This document shows, piece after piece, positions 1-9,149 of a DNA stretch of 64,000 bases. The stretch's first letter is position 1, and each line of letters begins with the position of its first letter. Under the pieces are notes generated by a model that had not been told where the DNA came from, ran no database searches, and worked only from the letters and a program-made list of their open reading frames with translations. Origin of the DNA: Devosia sp. Root635 (GTDB lineage Bacteria > Pseudomonadota > Alphaproteobacteria > Rhizobiales > Devosiaceae); assembly GCF_001427605.1 (NCBI RefSeq), contig NZ_LMGZ01000001.1, positions 62,001 to 126,000 of the forward strand. Direction: 5' to 3'. The position numbers and the translations under genes were made by a program.

Positions 1-1924
1 CCGCCCCTGTGGCACTGACGGTGCCCGATAGCAGGCCGGCGGCGATGAGGAATTTCTGCTCCTGCCCGATGATGCGGGCGCGGTCGATGATCTCCTCATA
101 GGACCGCGACTCGGCGAGGAAGGCATCGACCTTGGCGACCAACACGTCGCGATGGGTGATTTCATTGGCGAAGGCCGGATCGATGAGGCCGTCCATAACG
201 TGGGCGCGATGGATCACCGCTTCAGACATGCGCGGCGCCGAGGCCATGAGCTGGACCAGCAGCGTGCGCAGATCGGGATGGGTACGCAGCAGCGCGAAAA
301 GCTGTATGCCGGACGGCAGGCGGGACAGGAAGTCGTCGAACTTGGCCAGTGCTTCATCGGCATTGCCGGCGCTGCCCAGCGTGTTCAGCAGCGCGGGCAG
401 CAATTCGGTCAGATGTGCGCGAGCGGCGGCGGCACGGGTGGCGGCATAGCTGCCATAGTGCCATTTGCGTACCATTTCGATGGCTTTGGACGGATTGGCG
501 AAGCCCATGGCGGACAGCGTTTCCACGGTGCCGGGATCGTCGTCGTTGCCGGTGAAAACAAGATTGCCCTCGCCACTGCCCAGGCTTTCACCCTCGGTAA
601 ACAGCTCGGAATAATAGCCGACGACGCGCTCAAGCGCGCCGCGGTAGCCGGTTTCGAAGGCGCGCAGGTCGGGCTCGCCCATCAGTCGGCCGATGATCGT
701 GACCTCTTCGGCCGAGGCCGGCATGACATGGGTCTGCTCGTCGCGCAGCATCTGCAGCCGGTTCTCGACGGCGCGCAGATACCAATAGGTCTGCGTCAGC
801 TCGGTGGCGGCTTTCGGCGTGATCCAGTTGGCGTCGGCCAGGGCTGCCAGCGCATGCGCGGTCGGCTTGACGCGCAGGGTCTTGTCGCGCCCGCCGGCAA
901 TGAGCTGCTGGGTCTGGGTAAAGAACTCGATCTCGCGGATGCCGCCGCGGCCGAGCTTCACATTGTGACCCTCGACGCGGATATCGCCGACATTCTTGGC
1001 GATGTTGATCTGCCGCTTCATCGCCTGAATATCGGCGATGGTGGCGAAGTCGAGATGCTTGCGCCAGACATAGGGCGCCATCTCGCGCAGGAAGGCCTCG
1101 CCCACCTGCCGGTCGCCGGCGCAGGCGCGGGCCTTGATCCAGGCGGCGCGCTCCCAGTTCTGGCCGCGGCTTTCGTAATAGGCGAGCGCCGCATCGAAGG
1201 AGATGGCGACGGGGGTCGAGCCGGGATCGGGGCGCAGGCGCAGGTCGGTGCGGAACACGTAGCCATGCGCCTGCCGATCTTCCATCAGCGCGACCAGCCG
1301 CTGTACCATGCGCGAATAGATTTTGGTCGCCTCCAACGGGTCGGCGAGGACGGCCTTGGCGGGATCGTAGAAGGCCACGATGTCGATGTCGGACGAATAA
1401 TTGAGTTCCTGGCCGCCATGCTTGCCCAGGGCGAAGATGGCGAGGCCCGAATTGGCGGCGGAGGCTTGGCTGGCGGGGATAGCCAGCAGCCCCTTGTCGG
1501 CGGCTTGGCGCATCAGCAGGTTCAGCGCCGCATCGAGCGCCGCGTCGGCCAGGTCCGACAGGGCCGCGGTGGATTGTGCGGTCGTCCAGGCGCCTCCGGT
1601 TTCGGCAATCGCGGCCAGCAGCGCCGTGCGGCCCTTGGCTATACGGAGAATGGGGGCGAGCTCTTCCTCGTTGGCGGCGGTGGCGCCCTCGACGGTGTCG
1701 ATGATGTCGGCAAAGCCGCCATCGGCACTATCGGCCAGGGTGGCGACCAGCCAGTCGGCATTGTCCTGGGCCAGATCAAGCAGGTAGGGCGCGGATTCGA
1801 GCAGCGGGCCGATGGAGGGGGCGGCCGCAGCGAGCGCGGCGCGCTGATCGGCCGGAAGGTCAGCGAGCCAGGCGTCGAAAAGCGGCGTGGCGATGGGCGG
1901 CAGGGCGGAAAGCGTGATGGCCAT
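1..1924 (-). CDS. glnE: Bifunctional glutamine synthetase adenylyltransferase/deadenylyltransferase (3' end cut by window)
   Basis: GlnE adds and removes AMP on glutamine synthetase in response to PII proteins, tuning ammonia assimilation in the cytoplasm. I read the minus frame directly. It opens with MAITLSALPP at an ATG at 1924 and stays open for 641 codons to the window edge. The visible part carries a nucleotidyltransferase core (ALGKHGG followed by the SDIDI metal-binding motif near residue 178) and the GRGGIREIEF block near residue 325. The family is usually 950-1000 residues, so about the last third, with the second transferase domain, lies outside the window. Position downstream of degP and a two-component system is typical for Hyphomicrobiales. 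Confidence 0.95.
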   Translation of the reverse strand, partial: MAITLSALPPIATPLFDAWLADLPADQRAALAAAAPSIGPLLESAPYLLDLAQDNADWLVATLADSADGGFADIIDTVEGATAANEEELAPILRIAKGRTALLAAIAETGGAWTTAQSTAALSDLADAALDAALNLLMRQAADKGLLAIPASQASAANSGLAIFALGKHGGQELNYSSDIDIVAFYDPAKAVLADPLEATKIYSRMVQRLVALMEDRQAHGYVFRTDLRLRPDPGSTPVAISFDAALAYYESRGQNWERAAWIKARACAGDRQVGEAFLREMAPYVWRKHLDFATIADIQAMKRQINIAKNVGDIRVEGHNVKLGRGGIREIEFFTQTQQLIAGGRDKTLRVKPTAHALAALADANWITPKAATELTQTYWYLRAVENRLQMLRDEQTHVMPASAEEVTIIGRLMGEPDLRAFETGYRGALERVVGYYSELFTEGESLGSGEGNLVFTGNDDDPGTVETLSAMGFANPSKAIEMVRKWHYGSYAATRAAAARAHLTELLPALLNTLGSAGNADEALAKFDDFLSRLPSGIQLFALLRTHPDLRTLLVQLMASAPRMSEAVIHRAHVMDGLIDPAFANEITHRDVLVAKVDAFLAESRSYEEIIDRARIIGQEQKFLIAAGLLSGTVSATGA

Positions 1925-1964
1925 GAGCGAGGGATAACTTGGCTAACGCAAGCCGGCAAGCGCT

Positions 1965-2118
1965 CCCCTTCTCCCCTCGTGGGAGAAGGTGCCCGAAGGG
2001 CGGATGAGGGGGCACGGAGCTACCCACCAGCATCAAAGCAAGGGAGGGCGCAGCCCCCTCACCCGATTTTTCCGGCTGAACGCCGTAAAAATCACCCTCT
2101 CCCACAAGGGGCGAGGGG
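1965..2118. repeat. Interspersed palindromic repeat, family A, copy 1
   Basis: Outer arms read roughly CTCCCCTCGTGGGAGAAGG at the left and CCCTCTCCCACAAGGGG at the right, with inner arms GATGAGGGGG and CCCCCTCACCCG. The same layout recurs at 43571-43720 and 62491-62640. This copy is the most diverged in its right inner arm. It fills the gap between the histidine kinase stop and the glnE start, both on the minus strand, so it would be transcribed and could fold into a long hairpin. Confidence 0.8.
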
Positions 2119-2147
2119 TGGCTCCACTCACTTGGACAATAGCAGCA

Positions 2148-3566
2148 CTAAGCCCCCGGCAGGTCGATCACGGCCCTCACCCCCGGCGCACTGTCCTCTA
2201 TCCGGAATTCCCCGCCATGCAGGCGGGCCACTGCGTCCACCAGCGACAGGCCAAGGCCCGAACCGTGCTCCGACCGGCTTTTCTCCAGGCGCACGAAGCG
2301 TTCCAGCACGCGCTTGCGGTCGGCCTCGGGAATGCCGGGTCCATTGTCGGCTACTTCGATCAGCACCCGATCATTCAGCCGGCGCAGGCCGACAGTGATG
2401 CGCCCCTGCCCTTCCCCTTCGGGCTTGGCGTATTTCACCGCATTTTCGAGCAGGTTGACCATCGCCTGGCCGATCAGTTCGCGGTTGGCATGCAGGTGCA
2501 CATCCGCATCGATGCCGGTTTCCACCACGATGCCCTCGTCCTCCGCCACCGGCCCATAAAGCTCGGCCACGTCGGCCACCACGGCGCTGACATCGACGTC
2601 GGCAAGCGCCCCCGAGGGGGCGCCGGCCTCGGCGCGGGCGATCATCAGCAGGGCATTGAAGGTCTGGATCAGCCGGTCGCTCTCGGCAATGGTGGTTTCC
2701 AGCGCCTGCTGGCGGGTCTCGTCGCTGGCGCCGTCGCGCAAAGCCGTCTCGGCCTGGTTGCGCAGGCGGGTCAGCGGCGTCTTGAGGTCATGCGCGACAT
2801 TGTCGGTGACCTCCTTGAGGCCCTGCAGCAATTGCTCGATGCGGTCGAGCATGGCGTTGAGATTGGTGGCGAGGCCATCGAATTCGTCATTGCGCCGGGT
2901 CACCGGCACACGCTCGCTGAGATTGCCCGACATGATCTTGGTCGAGGTATCGCGGATGGTGTCGATGCGGCGCAGCACGCGACGGGCGGTGATGCCGCCG
3001 GCCACCAGCGAGAACAGGATGATGCCGAGCACGCCGAACAGGAAGCTCTGCACGATGATGGCCGAAAAGCCCTGGCGCTCCACCACATCGCGGCCGACGA
3101 CCAGCCGCATGCCGTTGGTCAGCTCGACCGAGCGCACCACGGCAAAGCCGGTGCGTATCCGGCGCGGCGGGGATTCGGCACCATCAGGCGGATCGATAAA
3201 GGGATTGGCCCGCTCATAGTCGAAGCTGTAGATGCCCGGCTCGATCAGCACATCGGGCGGGACGTCGGTGACATTGCCCAGCAGGTACTGGCCGGTAGCG
3301 TCGCCAAGATAATAGACGCCCGGCCCCGGCGCGCGGGAAATGCGCTCCAGGGCAAAGGCCAGCGCGCGGATGCCCTGGGTGGCATCAATGCGCTGCAGCA
3401 CCCGCACTTCGCGGTCGATGTCATTGGCCTGCTGGCGCTGGATCTGCACGCTGGATTGCCAGGTGATGAAGGCCAGCAGCAGGATGGCGAATAGTGAGAA
3501 GATCAGGATGAACGTCGCCGTCAGCCTGACCGTCGACGTGCGCCAGAGTTGAGCGAAGCGGGTCAA
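2148..3566 (-). CDS. Sensor histidine kinase of a DegP-linked two-component system
   Basis: Membrane sensor kinase of 472 residues. A membrane segment near residues 15-36 and a second near 172-195 bracket a periplasmic sensor region. A HAMP region follows (about 196-245), then the phosphoacceptor box NVAHDLKTPLTRLRN with His259, and a HATPase domain with NLLENAVKYAK, DNGPGIPE and GSGLGLSLVDAVARLHGG. The start is a TTG at 3566, three bases after the stop of the response regulator, so the two genes are probably coupled. Placement after degP suggests an envelope-stress role, but the stimulus is not visible in the sequence. Confidence 0.93.
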   Translation of the reverse strand: MTRFAQLWRTSTVRLTATFILIFSLFAILLLAFITWQSSVQIQRQQANDIDREVRVLQRIDATQGIRALAFALERISRAPGPGVYYLGDATGQYLLGNVTDVPPDVLIEPGIYSFDYERANPFIDPPDGAESPPRRIRTGFAVVRSVELTNGMRLVVGRDVVERQGFSAIIVQSFLFGVLGIILFSLVAGGITARRVLRRIDTIRDTSTKIMSGNLSERVPVTRRNDEFDGLATNLNAMLDRIEQLLQGLKEVTDNVAHDLKTPLTRLRNQAETALRDGASDETRQQALETTIAESDRLIQTFNALLMIARAEAGAPSGALADVDVSAVVADVAELYGPVAEDEGIVVETGIDADVHLHANRELIGQAMVNLLENAVKYAKPEGEGQGRITVGLRRLNDRVLIEVADNGPGIPEADRKRVLERFVRLEKSRSEHGSGLGLSLVDAVARLHGGEFRIEDSAPGVRAVIDLPGA

Positions 3567-3569
3567 GAT

Positions 3570-4241
3570 CTACTCGCGGATCATGTAGCCGGCGCCGCGC
3601 ACGGTATGCAGCAGCGGGGTCGCGTGGCCCTTGTCGATCTTGGAGCGCAGGCGCGACATATGCACGTCGATGACATTGGTCTGCGGATCGAAATGATAGT
3701 CCCAGACATTTTCCAGCAGCATGGTGCGGGTCACCACCTTGCCGGCATTTTTCATCAGATATTCGAGCAGGCGGAATTCGCGCGGCTGCAGCAGCACGGT
3801 CTCGCCATCGCGCTCGACCTTGCGGGACAGCCGGTCCAGCGTCAGACCGGCAACCTCGTAACTGGTGGCCGCCTCGGAGGGGCTGGAGCGGCGCGCGAGG
3901 ACTTCGACGCGGGCCAGCAGCTCGGTGAAGGCATAGGGCTTGGTGAGATAATCGTCGCCCCCGGCGCGCAGGCCGGTCACCCGGTCATCGACTTCGCCCA
4001 GGGCAGACAGGATGAGGACGGGGGTCTTGTCGTCTTCGGCGCGCAGCGACTCGACGATGGACAGGCCGTCGCGGCGCGGCAGCATGCGGTCGACGATGAG
4101 GACATCGTAATCCATGCCCGAGGCCATGGCATAACCCGTTTCGCCATCGGCGGCGTGATGGGTGATGTGGCCGGCTTCGTCCAGCGCCTGGATGAGATAG
4201 CTCGCGGCTTCCCGATCATCTTCGATCAGCAGGATTTTCAC
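3570..4241 (-). CDS. OmpR-family response regulator
   Basis: A 223-residue response regulator. The receiver domain (1-120) has the acidic pair EDD at 7-9, the phosphoacceptor Asp51 in IVDRMLPRRDG and Lys in YLTKPYAF. The C-terminal winged-helix DNA-binding domain contains LQPREFRLLEYLMKNAGKVV and ends at TVRGAGYMIRE. It is the partner of the kinase at 2148-3566, which begins three bases after its stop. It lies 64 bases downstream of the DegP gene on the same strand, so the protease and its putative regulator may share a transcript. Confidence 0.93.
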   Translation of the reverse strand: MKILLIEDDREAASYLIQALDEAGHITHHAADGETGYAMASGMDYDVLIVDRMLPRRDGLSIVESLRAEDDKTPVLILSALGEVDDRVTGLRAGGDDYLTKPYAFTELLARVEVLARRSSPSEAATSYEVAGLTLDRLSRKVERDGETVLLQPREFRLLEYLMKNAGKVVTRTMLLENVWDYHFDPQTNVIDVHMSRLRSKIDKGHATPLLHTVRGAGYMIRE

Positions 4242-4305
4242 CGCGACGCTCCGTGGTCAGTGGCGGGAGGGCGGCCCCGGGCTGAAGCCCGGGACCGTCG
4301 GGAGA

Positions 4306-5838
4306 TCAGTCGGCCGCCAGCGGCAGGCCGATGAAGCGATCATTGCCGTCGCGGCTGGCCTTGACCAGAGCCGTGCTGCGGCCCTGCGCCTTGACCGCGT
4401 CAAGCGCCGACTCGAACTCTTCGAGCGTATTGACCGGCGTATTGTTGACCTCGAGGATCGCGTCACCAACGGCCAGGCCCTTTGCGGCAGCAGGCGATTC
4501 AGGCTCGACATTCTGGATCAGCAGCCCCCCCGAGCCGTCAGAGTTGGGCACCAACGTCAGACCGACGCTGGTCTCGGCCGGCAGCGGAGCCGGCGGAACT
4601 GGCGACTGGCCCTGGTCGGCCTGGGCAAGGGCTTCTTCATTGAGCGTACCCAGCTTCACCGAAACCGTGGTCTCGGCGCCATCGCGCCAGATGGTCAGCT
4701 CGACGGTGGAATCGGGCGACTTGCCGGCAATGGTGCGGCTGAGGTCGAGCGCGTCGTCGATCTTGTCGCCATCGACGGCGGTTATGATATCGCCCGACTT
4801 GACGCCGGCCGGGCCTGCGGGGCCGTCATCGGCCACATTGCTGACGATGGCGCCCTTGGCATCGGCAAGGCCGACGCCGTCGGCGATGTCACGGTTTACG
4901 TCCTGGATGCCGACGCCGAGATAGCCGCGGGTCACGGTGCCGCTATCGATCAACTGGTTGACGATGCCCTTGACGGTGGCCGCCGGGATGGCGAAGGCGA
5001 TGCCGACATTGCCGCCATTGGGCGAATAGATGGCGGTATTGACGCCGACCACTTCACCCTTGGTGTTGAAGGCCGGGCCGCCCGAATTGCCGGTATTCAC
5101 CGCCGCGTCGATCTGCAGGAAATCGCCATAGTTCGAGCCACCGATATTGCGGCCGGAGCCCGAAATGACGCCAACGGTCACGGTGCCGCCGAGGCCGAAC
5201 GGATTGCCCACGGCAACCACCCAGTCGCCGACGCGGCTCTGTTCGGTTTCGAAGTTCACGAAGGGCAGGTCGGTGCCCTCGATCTTGAGCACGGCGAGGT
5301 CGGTGCGCTCGTCGGTGCCGACGATCTCGGCAACCTGCTCGGTTCCGTCATCGAACACGACCGTTACCTTGGTGGCGTCCTCGACGACGTGATTATTGGT
5401 GACGACATAGCCGTCAGCCGAGATCACGAAGCCCGAGCCGGCGGCCATGAAATGGCGGGGAGCCTGCTCGCCACGCGGACCTTGCTGGCCGAACTGGTCG
5501 CCAAACTGGTCGAAGAAATCGTGGAAGGGGTGATCGGGGGGGAGGTCGGGGAAGTTGAAATTGAACTCGCCGCCGCGGCGCTGCACGTTGCGGGGGCTTT
5601 CCTCGGCTTCGACGAGGATGGAGACCACGGCAGGCTTGACCGCTTCCACCAGGTCGGCAAAGCCGGCCTGCGGCTGGACCGCCTCGGGTACGATGATCTG
5701 GGCGGCGTTCTGCACCTGGGCAGTCGCGGCCTGACCGGTCATGACGAACGCGGTGGAAACACCACCGATACCCACCAGCAGCGCCAGGGCAGAGGCCCCG
5801 AGCCAGCGGCTGGTACGCTTCAGAATGGTCGAGCGCAT
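4306..5838 (-). CDS. degP: Do/DegP-type periplasmic serine protease
   Basis: HtrA-family protease-chaperone of 510 residues that degrades or refolds damaged envelope proteins. A signal or anchor segment spans about residues 12-38. The trypsin-like domain shows a full triad: His150 (VVTNNHVVED), Asp180 (ERTDLAVLKI) and Ser252 (NTGNSGGPAF). Two PDZ domains follow at about 300-385 and 410-505. A residue stretch at 84-130 is rich in Phe, Asp, Pro and Gln. I chose the ATG at 5838 because AAGGAG sits seven bases upstream. A start at 5859 would put that ribosome site inside the gene. Confidence 0.95.
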   Translation of the reverse strand: MRSTILKRTSRWLGASALALLVGIGGVSTAFVMTGQAATAQVQNAAQIIVPEAVQPQAGFADLVEAVKPAVVSILVEAEESPRNVQRRGGEFNFNFPDLPPDHPFHDFFDQFGDQFGQQGPRGEQAPRHFMAAGSGFVISADGYVVTNNHVVEDATKVTVVFDDGTEQVAEIVGTDERTDLAVLKIEGTDLPFVNFETEQSRVGDWVVAVGNPFGLGGTVTVGVISGSGRNIGGSNYGDFLQIDAAVNTGNSGGPAFNTKGEVVGVNTAIYSPNGGNVGIAFAIPAATVKGIVNQLIDSGTVTRGYLGVGIQDVNRDIADGVGLADAKGAIVSNVADDGPAGPAGVKSGDIITAVDGDKIDDALDLSRTIAGKSPDSTVELTIWRDGAETTVSVKLGTLNEEALAQADQGQSPVPPAPLPAETSVGLTLVPNSDGSGGLLIQNVEPESPAAAKGLAVGDAILEVNNTPVNTLEEFESALDAVKAQGRSTALVKASRDGNDRFIGLPLAAD

Positions 5839-5977
5839 AAAATCATTCTCCTTCGGCAAGCCCTCAACAGCTTGTGGGCCTAGATATGGAACGGGCGATC
5901 TTTCTGTGAGGTTGCGCCAACATTAAACCTTGGCAATGTTGGCGGCGGGAATAGGGCGGGGAATGTGGCATTGCCAG

Positions 5978-6092
5978 TGCCACGCCCTCGTGGTTTGAGG
6001 GTCGCTACGCTCCCACTGGTACACCGCGCCAAGAGTAGCCCTCATGGTGAGGTGCGCGTCCTTCGCGCGCCTCGAACCACGAGGGCGTGGCA
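5978..6092. repeat. Interspersed palindromic repeat, family F
   Basis: Left arm TGCCACGCCCTCGTGGTTT pairs with right arm GAACCACGAGGGCGTGGCA, and an inner unit CCCTCATGGTGAGG ... CCTCGAACC is present. It resembles the repetitive extragenic elements scattered through Hyphomicrobiales chromosomes. It lies between the ccmH stop and the degP promoter region. Only one copy was seen in this window. Confidence 0.65.
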
Positions 6093-6101
6093 GGGTGCTT
6101 G

Positions 6102-6542
6102 CTACTCCAGCTCGTCCAGGGCTCCCTGCTCTTCTGCGCTCAGCTCCGTCTCCACCACTCGCCGCCGGCGTCCAACCACGAACAGCGTGCCCAAACCCGC
6201 CAGCAGCAATACCGGCGCGGCGATCCACAGCAGGATGGTATGGCTGTTCACGCGCGGATTGAGCAGCACATATTCGCCGTAGCGGTCGACGAGATATTGC
6301 CGCACCGCTTCGTCGCTGTCCCCTGCCACCAGCCGTTCGCGCACCAGCACGCGCAAATCCCTGGCGAGATCGGCATCGCTGTCGTCGATGGACTGGTTCT
6401 GGCAGACGAGGCACCGCAGGCCGGCGGAAATGTCGCGGGCGCGCTGCTCCAGCACCGGGTCCGGCAGCACTTCGTCAGGGCTCAGTGCCATGACCGGCGT
6501 CGCGAGGCAGAAGGCTAGCAGGAGGGCGCGGAGCCAGATCAT
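6102..6542 (-). CDS. ccmH: Cytochrome c maturation thiol-disulfide protein CcmH/CycL
   Basis: A 146-residue protein that keeps apocytochrome c heme-binding cysteines reduced for heme attachment at the periplasmic side of the inner membrane. A signal sequence ends near residue 20. The redox motif [10 protein letters not shown] gives Cys44 and Cys47, and one membrane helix (about 104-124) anchors the C-terminus. The ATG at 6542 overlaps the ccmF stop in the arrangement ATGA, so translation is probably coupled. It is the last gene of the ccmI-ccmE-ccmF-ccmH run. Confidence 0.95.
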   Translation of the reverse strand: MIWLRALLLAFCLATPVMALSPDEVLPDPVLEQRARDISAGLRCLVCQNQSIDDSDADLARDLRVLVRERLVAGDSDEAVRQYLVDRYGEYVLLNPRVNSHTILLWIAAPVLLLAGLGTLFVVGRRRRVVETELSAEEQGALDELE

Positions 6543-8512
6543 TCCGCAGCCTGCGCAGCGGATTTGGCGGCTCGGCGCGGTGCGCCCACGCGCAGCTTGC
6601 GATCGGTGAGCGACAAAAACCCGGCGCAGGCCATCAGGATGGCACCGAGCCAGATCAGGGTGATGTACGGCTTGTGCCAGACACGGACGACATGGGTATT
6701 GTCCAGCGGTTCGCCGAGCTGGAGATAGAGCTGGGAAAAGCCATAGGTCTCTATGGCCGCTTCGGTGGTGGGCATGCCGGAGGCGACATAGGTCCGCCGG
6801 TCGGCCAGCATCTGGCGCGTGCCGCCATCGGGCGCGGTGACGGTGAAGTGGCCCTCGTCGGACAGGTAGTTCGGCCCCTCCACGGTGTCGAAGCGGTCGA
6901 AGGCGATGGTATAGCCGGATAGCTCGGTGCTTTCGCCCGGATTGAGCGTGGTGACCCGTTCGGTCTCCCAGGCCGAGGTGGCGACGATGCCGAGCACGGT
7001 GATGCCGATGCCGAAATGGGCGATGGCGGTGGACCAGGCCGAGCGCGGCAGGCCGATCAGCCGGCGACCGCTTTCGGCCAGCGGAATGCGGCCGAGCTTG
7101 CTGCGATCGACCAGTTCGGCAATGGCGCCGAAGGCAACCCAGAAGCCGAGCAGCAGCCCGAGCGGGGCCAGCGAGACCGCGATGCCGCTGAGCGCCGAAA
7201 TCAGGATCGTGACAAAGATGGCCAGAGCCGCGGCGCCGATCAGTCTTTGCGCCGCGCTAACGATATCGGCGCGCTTCCAGGCCAGCAGCGGCCCGAAGGG
7301 CAGCACCAGCAGCAGCGGCGCCATCAGCGTGCCAAAGGTGAGATTGAAGAAAGGCGCACCCACCGAGATGGTGGTGCCGGCCAGCGCGTCTAGCAGCAGC
7401 GGATAGAGCGTGCCGACCAGCACCGCACCGACGGCCGTCGCCAGGAACAGGTTGTTGAGGATCAGCGCCCCTTCGCGGCTGACCGGCGCAAACAGCCCGC
7501 CCTGCCGCAACGAGGCGGCGCGGAAGGCGAAGAGCGCAAAGGCCCCGCCAATGACCAGCGCCAAGAGCGTCAGGATGACCAGCCCGCGCGTGGGATCGCT
7601 GGCGAAGGTGTGGACCGAGGTCAGGATGCCCGAGCGCACCAGGAAGGTGCCAAGCAGCGAGAGCGAGAAGGTGATGATGGAGAGAAAGACCGTCCAGATC
7701 TTGAGCGCATTGCGCTTTTCCATCACCAGCGCCGAATGCAGCAAAGCGGTGCCGGCCAGCCAGGGCATGAAGCTGGCATTTTCCACCGGATCCCAGAACC
7801 ACCAACCGCCCCAGCCGAGTTCGTAATAGGCCCAGTAGGAGCCCATGGCGATGCCCAGGGTCAGGAAAGTCCAGCTCAGCATGGTCCAGGGCCGTACCCA
7901 GCGCGCCCAGGCTTGATCGATGCGGCCGGAAACCAGCGCGGCAATGGCGAAGGAAAAGCAGATCGAGAAGCCGACATAGCCGGCATAGAGCAGCGGCGGA
8001 TGGATGGCGAGGCCGATATCCTGCAGCACCGGATTGAGGTCATTGCCCTCGATGGGCGCCGGGATCAGCCGGGCAAAGGGGTTCGAGGTGAAGATGGTGA
8101 AGCCAGCAAAAGCTGATGTCAGCAGGCTTTGCGTCGCCAGCACCAGCGCCAGCAGGTCATGCGGGAGCTTTCGTCCGAACGTAGCCACCATGGCGCCAAA
8201 GGCGACGAGGATGAAGATCCACAGGACCATAGAGCCCTCGTGATTGCCCCAGACGCCGGAAATCTTGAAGATCAGCGGCTTCAGCGAATGCGAATTGTTG
8301 GCCGCCAGCAGCAGGCTGAAATCGGAGGTGACGAAGGCCTGGATCAGCGCCGCGAAGGCGACAGCAATAAGGATGAATTGCAGCACGGCGCCCTGGCTCA
8401 GCACCAGCGCGATACGCTGGCCCGAACGCCAGAAGGCAAAGCCGCCAACGGCCGAGACCGTGGCGATGGCAAAAGCCAGGATGAGGGCAAAGTGACCGAG
8501 TTCGATGCTCAT
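6539..8512 (-). CDS. ccmF: Heme lyase subunit CcmF/CycK
   Basis: Polytopic membrane protein of 657 residues that transfers heme from CcmE to apocytochrome c with CcmH and CcmI. The tryptophan-rich heme-handling segment [18 protein letters not shown] and many membrane helices are clear. Length matches the usual 640-670. I chose the ATG at 8512 ([10 protein letters not shown]). Upstream in-frame sequence to 8707 encodes the repeat element and is not protein-like. The purine-rich GGGAGAGG just before the start comes from the end of the family B repeat. Confidence 0.95.
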   Translation of the reverse strand: MSIELGHFALILAFAIATVSAVGGFAFWRSGQRIALVLSQGAVLQFILIAVAFAALIQAFVTSDFSLLLAANNSHSLKPLIFKISGVWGNHEGSMVLWIFILVAFGAMVATFGRKLPHDLLALVLATQSLLTSAFAGFTIFTSNPFARLIPAPIEGNDLNPVLQDIGLAIHPPLLYAGYVGFSICFSFAIAALVSGRIDQAWARWVRPWTMLSWTFLTLGIAMGSYWAYYELGWGGWWFWDPVENASFMPWLAGTALLHSALVMEKRNALKIWTVFLSIITFSLSLLGTFLVRSGILTSVHTFASDPTRGLVILTLLALVIGGAFALFAFRAASLRQGGLFAPVSREGALILNNLFLATAVGAVLVGTLYPLLLDALAGTTISVGAPFFNLTFGTLMAPLLLVLPFGPLLAWKRADIVSAAQRLIGAAALAIFVTILISALSGIAVSLAPLGLLLGFWVAFGAIAELVDRSKLGRIPLAESGRRLIGLPRSAWSTAIAHFGIGITVLGIVATSAWETERVTTLNPGESTELSGYTIAFDRFDTVEGPNYLSDEGHFTVTAPDGGTRQMLADRRTYVASGMPTTEAAIETYGFSQLYLQLGEPLDNTHVVRVWHKPYITLIWLGAILMACAGFLSLTDRKLRVGAPRRAAKSAAQAAE

Positions 8513-8517
8513 GCTTA

Positions 8518-8643
8518 ACCTCTCCCTTCGGGGGAGAGGTCGACCCTCTTGGGTCGGGTGAGGGGGCCTTTCCCCCGCACCGCACCCAGTAAAGGCCCCC
8601 TCACCCGACGCTGACGCGCCGACCTCTCCCCCAAAGGGAGGGG
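8518..8643. repeat. Interspersed palindromic repeat, family B, copy 1
   Basis: Left half ACCTCTCCCTTCGGGGGAGAGGT followed by GGGTCGGGTGAGGGGGCCTTT, and right half AAAGGCCCCCTCACCCG followed by GCGCCGACCTCTCCCCC. A near-identical copy lies at 22891-23015 and a half copy at 48274-48298. It separates ccmE from ccmF within one operon and reaches to within six bases of the ccmF start. Confidence 0.85.
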
Positions 8644-8675
8644 TGAAGGGAGACAAAGCCGAACACCCAGGTTCA

Positions 8676-9149
8676 TCACTCCCCGCCCTCCGGCCGCCAT
8701 TCGCCACTGGCTTTCAGGGCTTCGACGACCTCCTTGGGGATATAGTTCTCGTCATGCTTGGCCAGGACATTGGTGGCCATGAACGTCCCGTCCGGCCCCA
8801 GGCTCCCCTCGGCCACCACGCCCTGCCCTTCGCGGAACAGGTCGGGCAATATGCCGGTATAGCGGGCGGCGATATCCCTGGCCCCGTCGGTAACGGTAAA
8901 GCTGTTGTCCTGCCCCTGGCGCACCCACGACCCATCCTTGACCAGACCACCCAGGCGGATCGGCGTGCCCGCGGCAACTTCGCGGGCGACAACGTCGGAG
9001 GGCGAATAGAAGAACACGATCTGGTCGCGCAGGGCCACCAGCACCAGCGTCGTCGCCAGCGCCACGACCACCGCGAGGCCGGCAATGACGGCCAGCCGCT
9101 TCTGCTTGCGCGACCAACCCTGCTTGCGGATTGTGGAAGGCATGGTCAT
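8676..9149 (-). CDS. ccmE: Heme chaperone CcmE/CycJ
   Basis: Periplasmic heme chaperone of 157 residues that binds heme covalently through a histidine and passes it to CcmF. An N-terminal membrane anchor (about 18-40) is followed by the OB-fold domain with YTGILPDLFREGQGVVAEG. The heme-binding HDENY motif gives His132 and Tyr136. The start ATG at 9149 overlaps the ccmI stop (ATGA). A second in-frame ATG lies two codons later and cannot be excluded. Confidence 0.95.
   Translation of the reverse strand: MTMPSTIRKQGWSRKQKRLAVIAGLAVVVALATTLVLVALRDQIVFFYSPSDVVAREVAAGTPIRLGGLVKDGSWVRQGQDNSFTVTDGARDIAARYTGILPDLFREGQGVVAEGSLGPDGTFMATNVLAKHDENYIPKEVVEALKASGEWRPEGGE

Noticed and set aside
152-2398. 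A 748-codon plus-strand frame
   Set aside because: It is antisense to glnE and runs through a palindromic repeat. The minus frame carries clear GlnE motifs, so the plus frame is a by-product of high GC content.
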